Shown: positions 26,264 through 34,183, counted from the stretch's first letter. The stretch: DNA of 64,000 bases from CATOSK01 sp963665735 (GCA_963665735.1 OY762444.1:186001-250000); one strand, 5' to 3'. Program-made: numbers and translations. The notes: a model not told the origin generated them from the letters alone.

Positions 26264-26728
26264 CTCAAATCTCCTCGAGCAGCGCTGCCGGCCTTCCACC
26301 GGAAAACAAAGGGCCAATCCAACCCCGGCAACCCAACTCCAGGGAAGTACGAATCCCCCCAAAGCATCGCCAAAGCCGGAAGTTAAGCCGCATTATACCC
26401 CAACCGCCCAACCATGCAACGCCAACCAACCGCCCCCAGGGTTTTCCAACTTTCCTTCCTCACCCTTCCATGTCAACCTGCTCTCCCTTTCATGTCATTC
26501 TGAGCGCAGCGAAGAATCTGAAATTCCCGCCTTTGCCAACCCTGCCCTGAGCATAACCGACGGAGAGGGGTGAACCCCAACATTATTCCCGCCCCCCAAC
26601 GTCATTCCGGCCAAAGCCGGAATCCGGAAATCCTTGTCAGGGGTCACGTTGGCTCTGTTAGAGACGTTGCGTTGGAAAAACCCTCACGGACACGGACAGA
26701 GGAGACATCCCCGAGACAAAAACTCGTG
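26264..26728. repeat. Intergenic region with P3 and P1 repeats
   Basis: P3 near 26490-26525 and a P1 variant (GCCAAAGCCGG) near 26602-26632. 26400-26480 is C-rich unique sequence. From about 26640 the composition shifts to AT-richer sequence leading into the small-gene module. Confidence 0.65.
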
Positions 26729-26757
26729 TTGACAAAGGAATTCTTACATGATACCTT
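26729..26757 (+). promoter_or_regulatory. Sigma-70 promoter of small-gene module
   Basis: TTGACA (26729-26734), 17-base spacer, TACCTT (26752-26757). It places transcription start near 26765, about 30 bases before ATG 26796. This excludes the in-frame ATG at 26748, which lies in the promoter. Confidence 0.65.
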
Positions 26758-26795
26758 GTATCGCCGGAACAGAATGTCGAGGCAAGAGGTGGAAC

Positions 26796-26990
26796 ATGGA
26801 ATTCTATAACGTCAAGACCAAGCAAAAGGTGGATATACCAGAGAGCGACCTCAGGAAACGTACCCTGACGCAGAAGAACGGCAAACGCACCTATGCCGTT
26901 ACTGGGGAAGAAAACGGCACCAAACTGGTTAGATTTGTTAGTAAACAACAGTACGATGCCCTGCAAGTGCCTGAGGTTGAGGGCTCCTGA
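26796..26990 (+). CDS. Small hypothetical protein
   Basis: 64 residues (MEFYNVKTKQKVDIPES...QVPEVEGS) from ATG 26796 with GAGGTGG close upstream. The N-terminal EFYNVKTKQKVDIPESDLRKRT and later KRTYAVTGEENGTKLVRFV look like a compact beta-rich fold. Resembles short proteins of unknown function in Chloroflexi. First gene of a three-gene rightward unit that is AT-richer than its surroundings and has no repeats between genes, suggesting recent acquisition. Confidence 0.65.
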   Translation: MEFYNVKTKQKVDIPESDLRKRTLTQKNGKRTYAVTGEENGTKLVRFVSKQQYDALQVPEVEGS

Positions 26991-26999
26991 GGTGGCATC

Positions 27000-27542
27000 A
27001 TGTGGTGGTTCAAACGAGCGGTACTCTGTCCGACTTTCGCTGATGCCCAGGCGATGCACCCTTGGTTCCTGAACTACGAGCAGTTGGAGCCAGGGGTCAG
27101 GGAGTTGGTGTGGACGTTAAACCAGACTGGCCTGGTAGAAACTCTCTCCTCCTGTGAAGGTCACCCGGAGTTGCCAGACTGGTGGGAGACCACCGGTGGA
27201 ACGGCTTACGTCCTATGCTTGGTGACCGATCCTCGCCAGTGGGACCGGGTGTTGCATCGGTTACGGCAGCTGGCCCAGGACTGGAAAGAGGTCCAATTGA
27301 TAGTACGAGGTGACCGGGAGCAGTGGCTGGGGTTTCAAGTCAGCCATGCCCAACCGGAATGTGTCCGCAACGCCCTGGACCAAGCCATTAGCCAGGCTAA
27401 CGAGTTGATTAAAGAATACTTAGACCACGATGTCGTTGCTATAACTTCAGCCCGACTTGGACATGAGGAACGTACCCGGCAACATGGCCCTCACGTCTTG
27501 TTGGATGATGAAGGCACGGCCAGGGGAAAGGCCAACAGATAG
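27000..27542 (+). CDS. Hypothetical protein with SCEGHP motif
   Basis: 180 residues, starting nine bases after the previous stop. Trp-rich N terminus (MWWFKRAVLCP). A conserved-looking VETLSSCEGHPELPDWWETTGGTAYV near 42-66 has Cys and His spaced for metal or catalytic use, then a helical second half (WDRVLHRLRQLAQDW, CVRNALDQAISQANEL). Similar SCEGH-containing hypothetical proteins exist, but I know no function. No signal peptide. Probably co-transcribed with both neighbours. Confidence 0.65.
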   Translation: MWWFKRAVLCPTFADAQAMHPWFLNYEQLEPGVRELVWTLNQTGLVETLSSCEGHPELPDWWETTGGTAYVLCLVTDPRQWDRVLHRLRQLAQDWKEVQLIVRGDREQWLGFQVSHAQPECVRNALDQAISQANELIKEYLDHDVVAITSARLGHEERTRQHGPHVLLDDEGTARGKANR

Positions 27543-27555
27543 ACGGAGGTGTCTC

Positions 27556-27744
27556 ATGGAAGGACTAACTGCTTACTGCCTACCGCTGCGCAAGATGTGC
27601 GAGATTATTGAACCCAGTGTAGTGACCCTGAAGAATGGTCGTAAGGCGGTGCGGGGACGGGCCAAAGAAGCTCCCCAGTACACCGTCCTCCGAATTGTGA
27701 GCGACTCTGAGGCGGAGCAGGTGGAGTCCATGCTCAGTCAATAG
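27556..27744 (+). CDS. DUF5679-like small protein lacking zinc cysteines
   Basis: 62 residues from ATG 27556 with GGAGGT five bases upstream; the longer frame from 27457 is an overlap artefact. The middle, EPSVVTLKNGRKAVRGRA, matches the DUF5679 pattern (..v.lkNGr.a..G.c). That family has CxxC at both ends. Here the first reads YCLPLRKMC, and the second knuckle (CPVCG) is AKEAPQ, so a zinc ribbon cannot form normally. Third gene of the small-gene module. Confidence 0.6.
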   Translation: MEGLTAYCLPLRKMCEIIEPSVVTLKNGRKAVRGRAKEAPQYTVLRIVSDSEAEQVESMLSQ

Positions 27745-27894
27745 AACAGGATTTAGGACTGCGGCTAATCCTGGCGTCTGCTCAGGCGCTCCATCGCAGA
27801 CGACACATCTTAAAGTGTTGGCAACCCGCGATAGTCGGAGTTATGAACCCGGCGCAATGGAACTCCCCCAATTCCCCTACAACTAACCCCCGCC

Positions 27895-28284
27895 CTACCC
27901 CCTCTCCGGGAACGGTTTAACGTGCCCCTCCAGCCAAACCTTCAACTCCGCGAACCGGAAGGAATTGGTCTCAAACAACTGCATGAAGTAGTCATAAGCC
28001 TCCCGGCTGTCGCAGTCAATAAAACTCCCGTTCAACCGCAGAAAGGCATCGGTTGCGCCCAGGGCGACCCGCTTGTTGCCGTCCACGAAGGGGTGGTTCA
28101 TCGCCAGGCTTTCCATCATGGCGGCGGCTTCCTCAATCAGGCCGTTATAGTACCCCATCTGGGGCCGGAAAAGAGCCGACTCCAAAGCCCCCATGTCCCG
28201 CAGACCGCTCGCGCCGCCGGTCTCGCTAATCAGGGCGTCGTGAATCGCTATAACTTCTTCCAGCGTTGGAAATTCGTGCGTCAT
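27895..28284 (-). CDS. doc: Doc/Fic-family toxin (death-on-curing)
   Basis: 129 residues, the normal Doc size. The Fic core is HPFVDGNKRVAL (His64 to Arg72), preceded by the Doc-type N terminus FPTLEEVIAIHDALISETGG and LESALFRPQMGYY. Doc enzymes phosphorylate EF-Tu, and related Fic proteins AMPylate targets. The ATG overlaps the TGA of the upstream antitoxin by four bases. A classic toxin-antitoxin arrangement with the antitoxin first. Confidence 0.88.
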   Translation of the reverse strand: MTHEFPTLEEVIAIHDALISETGGASGLRDMGALESALFRPQMGYYNGLIEEAAAMMESLAMNHPFVDGNKRVALGATDAFLRLNGSFIDCDSREAYDYFMQLFETNSFRFAELKVWLEGHVKPFPERG

Positions 28285-28508
28285 TGGGCCAGCAACTCAT
28301 AAAGCAGGCGGTTACGCTCCAGGCTGGCTCGAAAGTGCGCCATAACCTCCGGGCGCACCCTTTCCTGGGTCTGCTTTTCGATATAGCCCCTCATGGCGTC
28401 CTCCAGGACCGCCTGAAAATGCCGTCCTTCCCGCCGGGCGATTTCCCGCATCTCCGCCAGCACCTCCGGCGGCGCTTGGCTGGAAAACTTCTCGCGCGCT
28501 ACAACCAT
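28281..28508 (-). CDS. Antitoxin of Doc-type TA pair (RHH-like)
   Basis: 75 residues from ATG 28508; GGGGAG lies nine bases upstream, better than the ATG at 28517. The N-terminal VVAREKFSSQAPPEVLAEMREIARREGRH resembles a ribbon-helix-helix DNA-binding domain. The C-terminal MRGYIEKQTQERVRPEVMAHFRASLERNRLL is helical and would wrap the toxin. Four-base overlap with the toxin gene implies coupled translation and autoregulation. Family label is by context and fold pattern. Confidence 0.75.
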   Translation of the reverse strand: MVVAREKFSSQAPPEVLAEMREIARREGRHFQAVLEDAMRGYIEKQTQERVRPEVMAHFRASLERNRLLYELLAQ

Positions 28509-28815
28509 CAACGTCATCTCCCCGCAACCAAACAATTGCTGCCTTTGGCCCATTGTCGCCGGCCAGGCCATCGATGTCAAGAAACGTCCATCCACATCCA
28601 GGGTCCTCAGTTTTCATTCCTTGCCTTTTCATGTCATTCTGAGCAGAGCGAAGAATCTAAAATTCTTGCCTTCGGCAACCCTGTCCGTAGCATGGCCGTT
28701 TGACTGGTGGCATGGACATTCCTGTCTGTGGCGTTGGCATCCACACTTTGCAATCGTCCTGCATCCACACCCGGAGCGCGGACAACCCCCGTAAGCCATC
28801 AACCCCTACAACCTG
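28509..28815. repeat. Intergenic region with P3 repeat
   Basis: P3 near 28628-28665; the rest (28690-28815) is unique, with GGCATGGACATTCC and no ORF of note. The promoter of the toxin-antitoxin operon should lie near 28510-28600. Confidence 0.5.
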
Positions 28816-29286
28816 TCAAAACCCCTTCCACCCTGGCAAAGCCGCCGCCTGCCGCACCCACTCCTCCATCAGAGCCTCATCCATCCCGTCCTCATAAATG
28901 TGGCAATAGCGGGTATCCGGGTCCTTGGCCTCCACTGGCGGCAGCGGGTCCAGCGACGTCCCGTTCAGGAAAGTTACTTTCACGTACCGGGCGAAAACGT
29001 GGTAGCTGATGAACCATCCCTGGCCTTCCACCCCGTAGAAGGGCGAGTTCCACCGCACGGCCTTGCGCACGTTAGGCGCCACGCGCACTATCAGGTCGTC
29101 CAACTGCCGCCCCACGTCCCTCTTCCAGTCCGGCATATTGGCAATGTATTGCTGCACCGGCCCATCGCCGTCCCCCTTGGCTATCTGCGGATTGCCCCCG
29201 GACAGCATTGCCACTCCGTTTTCGTTCCTCGGCATGGGCGGCCTCTCCTTGGCCTTGGCATTACTCCCCGGCGTCTCGCCAGCCAT
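28816..29286 (-). CDS. DUF1801 (YdhG-like) protein
   Basis: 156 residues from ATG 29286 with GGAGG seven bases upstream. A polar 45-residue N-terminal tail precedes the DUF1801 domain: VQQYIANMPDWKRDVGRQLDDLIVRVAPNVRKAVRWNSPFYGVEGQGWFIS-type sequence, then YVKVTFLNGTSLDP and TRYCHIYEDG. The fold is shared with frataxin-like/YdhG proteins. Role in bacteria is not established. Single gene. Confidence 0.8.
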   Translation of the reverse strand: MAGETPGSNAKAKERPPMPRNENGVAMLSGGNPQIAKGDGDGPVQQYIANMPDWKRDVGRQLDDLIVRVAPNVRKAVRWNSPFYGVEGQGWFISYHVFARYVKVTFLNGTSLDPLPPVEAKDPDTRYCHIYEDGMDEALMEEWVRQAAALPGWKGF

Positions 29287-29681
29287 TGCGTTCCCTCCAA
29301 TTCGCGTCAACCCAGGGCCAATGACTCCCGTTTCTTGGGCGCAGCCGCTAAACCTTCCCCATTATCCCCGACGCCCAACCGCCCCTACAAGACCGCCTTC
29401 GCCCTTCCAACCAGGGCAATCCCATATCAGCAGTTTAACCACCGTCATTCCCGCACCCCCTACCGTCTTCCCGCGCCCTCCACCGTCATTCCCGCGCCCC
29501 CTACCGTAATTCCGGCCCCCACCGTAATTCCGGCCCCCACCGTAATTCCGGCGAAAGCCGGAATCCAGAAATCCTTGCCAGTGCCAGCGTTGGCCCTGTC
29601 CGCCTTCCCCTCCCTTGGTGGCGTAGGCTTTCAGCCTGCGCTTCTACGCCGGAGTATGCCTTTCCCCCACCGCCCCGGTGT
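29287..29681. repeat. Intergenic block: short GTCATTCCCGC-type direct repeats, P1, P4
   Basis: 29440-29540 carries four or five head-to-tail copies of a roughly 20-base unit ending in the first half of P1 (CACCGTAATTCCGGCCCC type), followed by a complete P1 near 29540-29570 and a P4 near 29615-29640. It looks like repeat half-sites that have multiplied. Confidence 0.65.
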
Positions 29682-29687
29682 TATACT
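29682..29687 (+). promoter_or_regulatory. Possible -10 of lipoprotein gene
   Basis: TATACT, preceded by TG at the extended position with slightly longer spacing, 45 bases before the ATG. No matching -35 is visible. Confidence 0.35.
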
Positions 29688-29731
29688 CAACATAACCCAA
29701 CGCTAAAACCCGCCCCGATAACGAAGAAGAA

Positions 29732-29890
29732 ATGCGAACCGTCTTACTTGTCCTGGCCCTGTCCCTGTTCCTGACCGCTTGCCAAGCCGCCGATGAATCG
29801 CCGGCTCCAGGCCCGGCAATAACCGCCGCGCCCGCCGCGCCGGAACCCACGGTCATGCCCGTCGTGGTGGAAGCCAAGGCCACCGTTTAA
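29732..29890 (+). CDS. Small secreted lipoprotein
   Basis: 52 residues, complete. The signal peptide MRTVLLVLALSLFLTAC ends in the lipobox L-T-A-C with the lipidated Cys17. The mature part of 36 residues is Ala/Pro-rich (APGPAITAAPAAPEPTVMPV), i.e. an extended surface tail with no domain. GAAGAA precedes the ATG. Too short for usual ORF cut-offs. Function unknown. Flanked by a repeat block upstream and an unrelated accessory region downstream. Confidence 0.6.
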   Translation: MRTVLLVLALSLFLTACQAADESPAPGPAITAAPAAPEPTVMPVVVEAKATV

Positions 29891-30175
29891 CCCAACCTTG
29901 CAACCGCCCACGGCGCTAAAAACCGCGCCCTTGGTGGGCCAAGGCGTACCGATTTGCGAACTTTTCGCTGGGAGGTTCTGATTTGAGGTAGGCGCCTATC
30001 AGCCCCGGATAGCCACTCACGAGCCTCCGCCCACTAGATTTGAGGTTCTTCAAATTCCAACTCAGTCGGTTCCAGGTCTTCACCCAATCCCGCAAATGGC
30101 TGAGGATGTGATTCCTGCCAGCCTGGGAAATCGCCCCTTGACATACAACCCTATGGTTGCGTATTGTATGCGCGT
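29891..30175. other. Unique intergenic sequence before arsR-like gene
   Basis: No P1-P5 repeats. Contains an inverted pair of GATTTGAGGT/CCTCAAATC motifs near 29980 and 30037. A 36-residue minus-strand ORF (30034-30144) is possible but overlaps the promoter. The composition is close to that of the following gene, so this is probably the left part of an acquired segment. Confidence 0.5.
30138..30167 (+). promoter_or_regulatory. Sigma-70 promoter of arsR-VOC operon
   Basis: TTGACA (30138-30143), 18-base spacer, TATTGT (30162-30167). The predicted start falls within a few bases of ATG 30176, so the mRNA may be nearly leaderless. Confidence 0.6.
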
Positions 30176-30448
30176 ATGCACAAAGACTTGGTCTTCAAGG
30201 CACTCGCGGACCCAACACGGAGGTTGATGCTGGACGAGCTCTCCGAGCGCAAGGAGCAGACGCTTTACGAGCTCACGGCGCGCTTGATCATGCGGCATGA
30301 AGTCGCCATCTCCCGACAGGCCCTGGCCAAGCACATTGATCTCCTGGAACAAGCAGGGCTCGTAAGCTCAGAGAAGCGTGGCAAGTATCGGATGCTTGTC
30401 TTCAACGATGAACCCCTCAGGGCTGTCATGGATCGATGGCTCAAGTGA
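30176..30448 (+). CDS. ArsR-family winged-helix transcriptional regulator
   Basis: 90 residues from ATG 30176. Winged-helix: FKALADPTRRLMLDELSER at the N terminus, recognition-helix region EVAISRQALAKHIDLLEQAGLVSSEKRGKYRMLVF. No metal-binding CxC, so this is the non-metal ArsR subgroup usually encoded beside a VOC or SRPBCC protein. It has no room for a ribosome-binding site after its promoter. It probably represses its own operon. Base composition is AT-richer than core genes. Confidence 0.87.
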   Translation: MHKDLVFKALADPTRRLMLDELSERKEQTLYELTARLIMRHEVAISRQALAKHIDLLEQAGLVSSEKRGKYRMLVFNDEPLRAVMDRWLK

Positions 30449-30475
30449 CACTAGGAAAAGAAAAGGAGGCCAGAT

Positions 30476-30859
30476 ATGCGCATTACACTCACCAGCGTCT
30501 TCGTAAGTGACCAGGACCAAGCTCTGAAGTTCTACACTGAGACCCTCGGCTTTGTGAAGAAGCATGACTTGCCTGTGGGGGAATTCAAGTGGCTTACCGT
30601 CGTCTCGCCCGATGACGCAGATGGAACCGAGCTTCTGCTTGAACCAAATGACAACCCGGTAGCGCAAGAATATCAGAAAGGGATATTTGACCAGGGCATC
30701 CCAGCGGCGTCCTTTAGCGTAATGGACATCCGTGCAGAGTATGAGAAACTGATGTTGCTGGGCGTAGCTTTTACGATGGAGCCAACAGAATTGGCCAACG
30801 TCACTATTGCGGTCTTTGACGACACCTGCGGCAACCTGATCCAGATAATGCAAACGTAA
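30476..30859 (+). CDS. VOC/glyoxalase-fold protein
   Basis: 127 residues, ATG preceded by AAGGAGG. Glyoxalase/bleomycin-resistance pattern: ITLTSVFVSDQDQALKFYTETLGFVKK at the start, GTELLLEP (a metal-ligand Glu), IRAEYEKLMLLGVAF, and the ending VFDDTCGNLIQIMQ. His usually found as the first metal ligand is replaced in TSVFVSD, so it may be a binding protein rather than an enzyme. Downstream of, and 27 bases from, the ArsR gene; this ArsR-VOC pairing is common. Confidence 0.87.
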   Translation: MRITLTSVFVSDQDQALKFYTETLGFVKKHDLPVGEFKWLTVVSPDDADGTELLLEPNDNPVAQEYQKGIFDQGIPAASFSVMDIRAEYEKLMLLGVAFTMEPTELANVTIAVFDDTCGNLIQIMQT

Positions 30860-30919
30860 CGACGACCAACCAGACTATCCCGCTTGGGATGCGGGCGCAG
30901 TCTGGCCCGCATTGGCACC

Positions 30920-30953
30920 TGGTGGGCAGTGGAGGACTCGAACCTCCGGCCTC
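30920..30953 (-). repeat. Duplicated 3' end of tRNA-Val(UAC), attachment-site-like
   Basis: 34 bases identical to 32509-32542, i.e. the T arm, 3' acceptor strand, discriminator and CCA of the intact tRNA-Val gene. The rest of the tRNA is missing. Together the two copies bracket the multicopper oxidase, as att sites do for elements integrated in tRNA 3' ends. Confidence 0.88.
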
Positions 30954-30967
30954 GTCAGGAAACCGGG

Positions 30968-32467
30968 TCACTTATCCATGACCAGGAATTGCCCCATCAT
31001 GCCCAGGTCTTCATGGTCGAGAATGTGACAGTGGAACATATACGGAATGTCTTCGGCGACATAAGTATCGAATCGGGCGGCGATAACGACCTCGCGCTCG
31101 TCATTAACCAACACCGAGTCCTCCCAACCTGATTCCTCCGGTGGCGGGGGTTGGCCGTTAATCGCCAATATCTGAAACTGGGTCTGGTGGGGGTGGAATA
31201 CGTGCTGGCCGTCGCCGCCGGAGAGAGTCCAGCGCTCGGCATTTCCGAGTTGCACCGTTGCATCAATCCTGCTCATGTCCAACTGGACTCCGTTGATTCC
31301 CCAGCTGGGGTCAAATTCCCAGAAGTTGCGCGAATCCTCCATGTGGAAACTCCGTTCCACCGTGATTTCCGACTCCGATATTCGCTCTATGGCGGCCAGC
31401 TTGTCCGGCAGCGTACCCGTACCCAAAACTGACCCATCCGGGCGGAGCTCCAGCGCCCGTCCCAACGTACTGTCAACCAAAGCGGCGGGTTCCATCCCGA
31501 CATTGACGATAATCTCGGCTCGGTCCCCGGGCGCGAGTACGAGCTGCTCGATTGCGACGGGCCCAGCCAGATAGCCGCCGTCGGAGGCGATTTTGGTCAT
31601 ATTGGCCCCCTCGACGCTCAGGTCATAAATTCGGGCTTGGCTGCCATTCAACAGCCGGAGCCGAACCAACCCCGTAGGCACCTCAACGTAAGGGTTGATG
31701 GTGCCGTTCACCGTCAGCGTGCCATATAGGTTTCCGTTGCCGCCTGGGTCCAGGGCGAAGTCGAGTTGGCCGTCCTCGGTGAAGTCCCTGTCCTGGATGA
31801 CGACCGGAATGTCGTCAACGCCGTAAGTTGCCGGCAGCCCTGCGGCGGCGGGGTTGTCGTCTTCGATGATTATCAAACCTGCCGCGCCCCGGTAAACGTG
31901 CTCCGCTGTTGACCCATGTGCGTGGGGATGATACCAGAGGGTGGCTGCCGACTGAATTACGTCGAAATCAGCCATCCAGGTTTTGCCGGGTTCGATAAGA
32001 CTGTGCGGGCCGCCGTCGTCCTCGGCTGGGACGTCGGCGCCATGCCAGTGCGTCGTTGTAACCTCATCCAACTCGTTAGCGACGCTGATGACCACCGAGT
32101 CTCCCGTCCTGAGCCGAAGTGTGGGGCCGAGCACGGACATACCGTTGAATGAATAGGTGTCCGTCAGGGCTGTCTGCCGGTAGTCGTGACGTGATTTTCC
32201 GACTGTCAGGTCATAATGAGCGACACCATCACCGTCATACATCGGCTCCAGCAACCCCGGGATCGAAAGCGCCGCAACCGCCGGCGTATCAACCAACTCC
32301 ACCTGGTTAGCTTCGCCACAGCCTGCCAGGTAACCGACCGCTGAGACAACCCAGAAAACAACGCCTACTCTCACCAAATCCCCGCGCCGCCGGCCGACTG
32401 TCCCGGCCCCGAACAAGAATAGTCGGCGCAATAAACCGCCTAGACCAAGCGAATTCTCTTGGCGCAT
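30968..32467 (-). CDS. Multicopper oxidase, lipoprotein
   Basis: 499 residues by the longest frame. A hydrophobic stretch ends in lipobox L-A-G-C (Cys50), so the true start may be an internal GTG around residue 32. Three cupredoxin domains with all copper sites: HWH (140-142), HPHAH (180-184), HPHQTQF near 430, and MFHCHILDHEDLGMM (His479-Cys480-His481, axial Met about 490). Probably an extracytoplasmic laccase or metal (Cu, Mn, Fe) oxidase. It is the only gene between the tRNA-Val gene and its duplicated 3' end, and is less C-rich than its neighbours, so it looks horizontally acquired. Confidence 0.9.
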   Translation of the reverse strand: MRQENSLGLGGLLRRLFLFGAGTVGRRRGDLVRVGVVFWVVSAVGYLAGCGEANQVELVDTPAVAALSIPGLLEPMYDGDGVAHYDLTVGKSRHDYRQTALTDTYSFNGMSVLGPTLRLRTGDSVVISVANELDEVTTTHWHGADVPAEDDGGPHSLIEPGKTWMADFDVIQSAATLWYHPHAHGSTAEHVYRGAAGLIIIEDDNPAAAGLPATYGVDDIPVVIQDRDFTEDGQLDFALDPGGNGNLYGTLTVNGTINPYVEVPTGLVRLRLLNGSQARIYDLSVEGANMTKIASDGGYLAGPVAIEQLVLAPGDRAEIIVNVGMEPAALVDSTLGRALELRPDGSVLGTGTLPDKLAAIERISESEITVERSFHMEDSRNFWEFDPSWGINGVQLDMSRIDATVQLGNAERWTLSGGDGQHVFHPHQTQFQILAINGQPPPPEESGWEDSVLVNDEREVVIAARFDTYVAEDIPYMFHCHILDHEDLGMMGQFLVMDK

Positions 32468-32508
32468 CTCTTCCTTCTATCTGGTGGCCCACTGAGCAGT
32501 GGCAGTTG

Positions 32509-32585
32509 TGGTGGGCAGTGGAGGACTCGAACCTCCGGCCTCCTGCGTGTAAAGCAGGCGCTCTAACCAGCTGAGCTAACCGCCC
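32509..32585 (-). tRNA. tRNA-Val (anticodon UAC)
   Basis: 77 bases including encoded CCA. Acceptor GGGCGGT pairs with ACTGCCC, D arm GCTC/GAGC, anticodon stem CCTGC/GCAGG with loop TTTACAC (anticodon TAC), T arm GGAGG/CCTCC. Its 3' 34 bases recur at 30920-30953. Confidence 0.95.
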
Positions 32586-32806
32586 CCAAATCGTCCCATC
32601 GCGGGACAAGCGGCCCGCAGACCCTTTATATAACCCCATCCAAGCCCGCGGTGTACCAACATTATCCCCGCCGGCGTCCCTCTGGTCAACGCCGAATCCC
32701 CGAACCAATCAACGCCGGCGCGCCCAATCGCCATTAACATAACCCCCGCCGCCCCGTCCCGGTATGTTATCATGTCCCCACCAAACCAAAACCCAGGAGG
32801 CCCATC

Positions 32807-33829
32807 ATGCCTTTCGGTGGCAACGACTGGCTGGCCCTAACCCCCGAACCCGCCCTGGAACCCGACTTGCCCATCTGCGACCCCCACCACCACTTTTGGG
32901 ACTTGCGCCCTCAGCGCATCCCCTACCAACGCTACCTGCTCCACGAACTCCTTGGCGACATAACCGGCGGCCACAACGTCCGCTCCACCGTGTTTATCGA
33001 AGCCCGTTCCATGTACCGCGACGACGGCCCCGAAGATCTGCGTCCCGTCGGCGAAGTCGAATTTGTCCAGGGCCAGGCCGCTGCCAGCGCCAGCGGCGTT
33101 TACGGCGACTCCCGCGCCGCCGCCGCCATCGTCGGCCACGCCAACCTCAACCTGGGCGACGCCGTTGAACCCGTCCTCCAAGCCCTGCAAGCCGCCAGTC
33201 CCAACCGATTCCGCGGCATCCGTCACTCCGTCACCTGGGACCCCCACCCCGAAATCGAAAACACCGCCGCCCACAATATGCCCGGCCAACTGGCGACGGA
33301 CAACTTCCGCGCCGGCGCCCGCGTCCTCTCCGGCATGGGCCTCTCCCTGGAAGGCTGGCTCTACTTCCCCCAACTCCCCGAACTGGCCGACTTCGCCAAA
33401 GCCTTGCCCGACCTGACCATCATCCTCAACCACATCGGCGGCCTCATCCGCGTCGGCCACTACGCCAACCGCGACGACGAAGTCCTGGCCCAGTGGCGCA
33501 GCGGCATCGCCGCCGTTGCCGAATGTCCCAACGTCAACATGAAACTCGGCGGCATTGGCATGACCCGCACCGGCTTTGGCTGGCACGAACGCGACCAGCC
33601 CATCGGCTCCGAAGAACTGGCGGCGGCAATGGCCCCCTACATGGACTACTGCATCGAACAATTCGGCCCCGACCGCTGTATGTTCGAGAGCAACTTCCCG
33701 GTGGACAAGGTTTCCTACTCTTACAACGTCATGTACAACGCCTTCAAGCGGCTGTCCCAGGGCTACTCCCCCACCGAGCGAGCCGCCATGTTCCACGACA
33801 CCGCCGCCCGCGTGTACCGCATCCCCTAG
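32807..33829 (+). CDS. Amidohydrolase_2-family metal-dependent hydrolase
   Basis: 340 residues; AGGAGG precedes the ATG. TIM barrel of the ACMSD/uronate-isomerase-related amidohydrolase_2 group: D25-PHHHFWD supplies the first metal ligands (His27-29), LNHIGG a further His, and CMFESNFPVDK the C-terminal Asp (usually GSDFP in relatives). Several members hydrolyse lactones or decarboxylate aromatic acids. Substrate unknown. Upstream 32586-32806 is unique sequence without repeats, downstream is a P1/P2 block. Confidence 0.88.
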   Translation: MPFGGNDWLALTPEPALEPDLPICDPHHHFWDLRPQRIPYQRYLLHELLGDITGGHNVRSTVFIEARSMYRDDGPEDLRPVGEVEFVQGQAAASASGVYGDSRAAAAIVGHANLNLGDAVEPVLQALQAASPNRFRGIRHSVTWDPHPEIENTAAHNMPGQLATDNFRAGARVLSGMGLSLEGWLYFPQLPELADFAKALPDLTIILNHIGGLIRVGHYANRDDEVLAQWRSGIAAVAECPNVNMKLGGIGMTRTGFGWHERDQPIGSEELAAAMAPYMDYCIEQFGPDRCMFESNFPVDKVSYSYNVMYNAFKRLSQGYSPTERAAMFHDTAARVYRIP

Positions 33830-34004
33830 CAAAACCGACGCAAAAACCCTGTCCCCAACCCGTCATTCCGGCGAAGGCCGGAATCCAGAAATCCCTGCCA
33901 AGGACGAGGTAGGCCCGGCGAAGACGTTGGGGATGGTGAAAACCAAAAACCCCCTCCCCCTACGAGGGGGAGGGTTGGGGTGGGGGTAGAAATATCCTTA
34001 ACAT
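33830..34004. repeat. Intergenic P1 and P2 repeats
   Basis: P1 near 33860-33890, P2 near 33951-33988, between the amidohydrolase gene and the terminator of the leftward tRNA cluster. Confidence 0.7.
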
Positions 34005-34032
34005 CAAAAAAGCCCCGGCTACGGCCGGGGCT
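34005..34032 (-). terminator. Rho-independent terminator of tRNA cluster
   Basis: On the minus strand GCCCCGGC-CGTA-GCCGGGGC followed by TTTTTT, starting about 22 bases after the 3' end of tRNA-Arg. A very strong hairpin with a four-base loop. Confidence 0.9.
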
Positions 34033-34053
34033 TTCGATGAACTGGCAACAAAA

Positions 34054-34129
34054 TGGCGCGCTTGGCGGGATTCGAACCCACGACCTCTGCCTCCGCAGGG
34101 CAGCGCTCTCTCCACTGAGCTACAAGCGC
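34054..34129 (-). tRNA. tRNA-Arg (anticodon GCG)
   Basis: 76 bases with CCA. Acceptor GCGCTTG/CAAGCGC, D arm GCTC/GAGC, anticodon stem CTGCC/GGCAG with loop CTGCGGA (anticodon GCG), T arm GTGGG/CCCGC. Last gene of a three-tRNA leftward cluster. Confidence 0.95.
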
Positions 34130-34183
34130 ACGAAAAACCGGATAACCGTTGTCAGACCTTGGTCTATGCCCCAACCCGAAAGT

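Noticed and set aside
30034..30144. 36-codon minus ORF (MSRGDFPGWQESHPQPFAGL...)
   Set aside because: Protein-like wording and acidic tail, but no ribosome-binding site and it overlaps the arsR promoter; may be a gene remnant, not supported enough to list.
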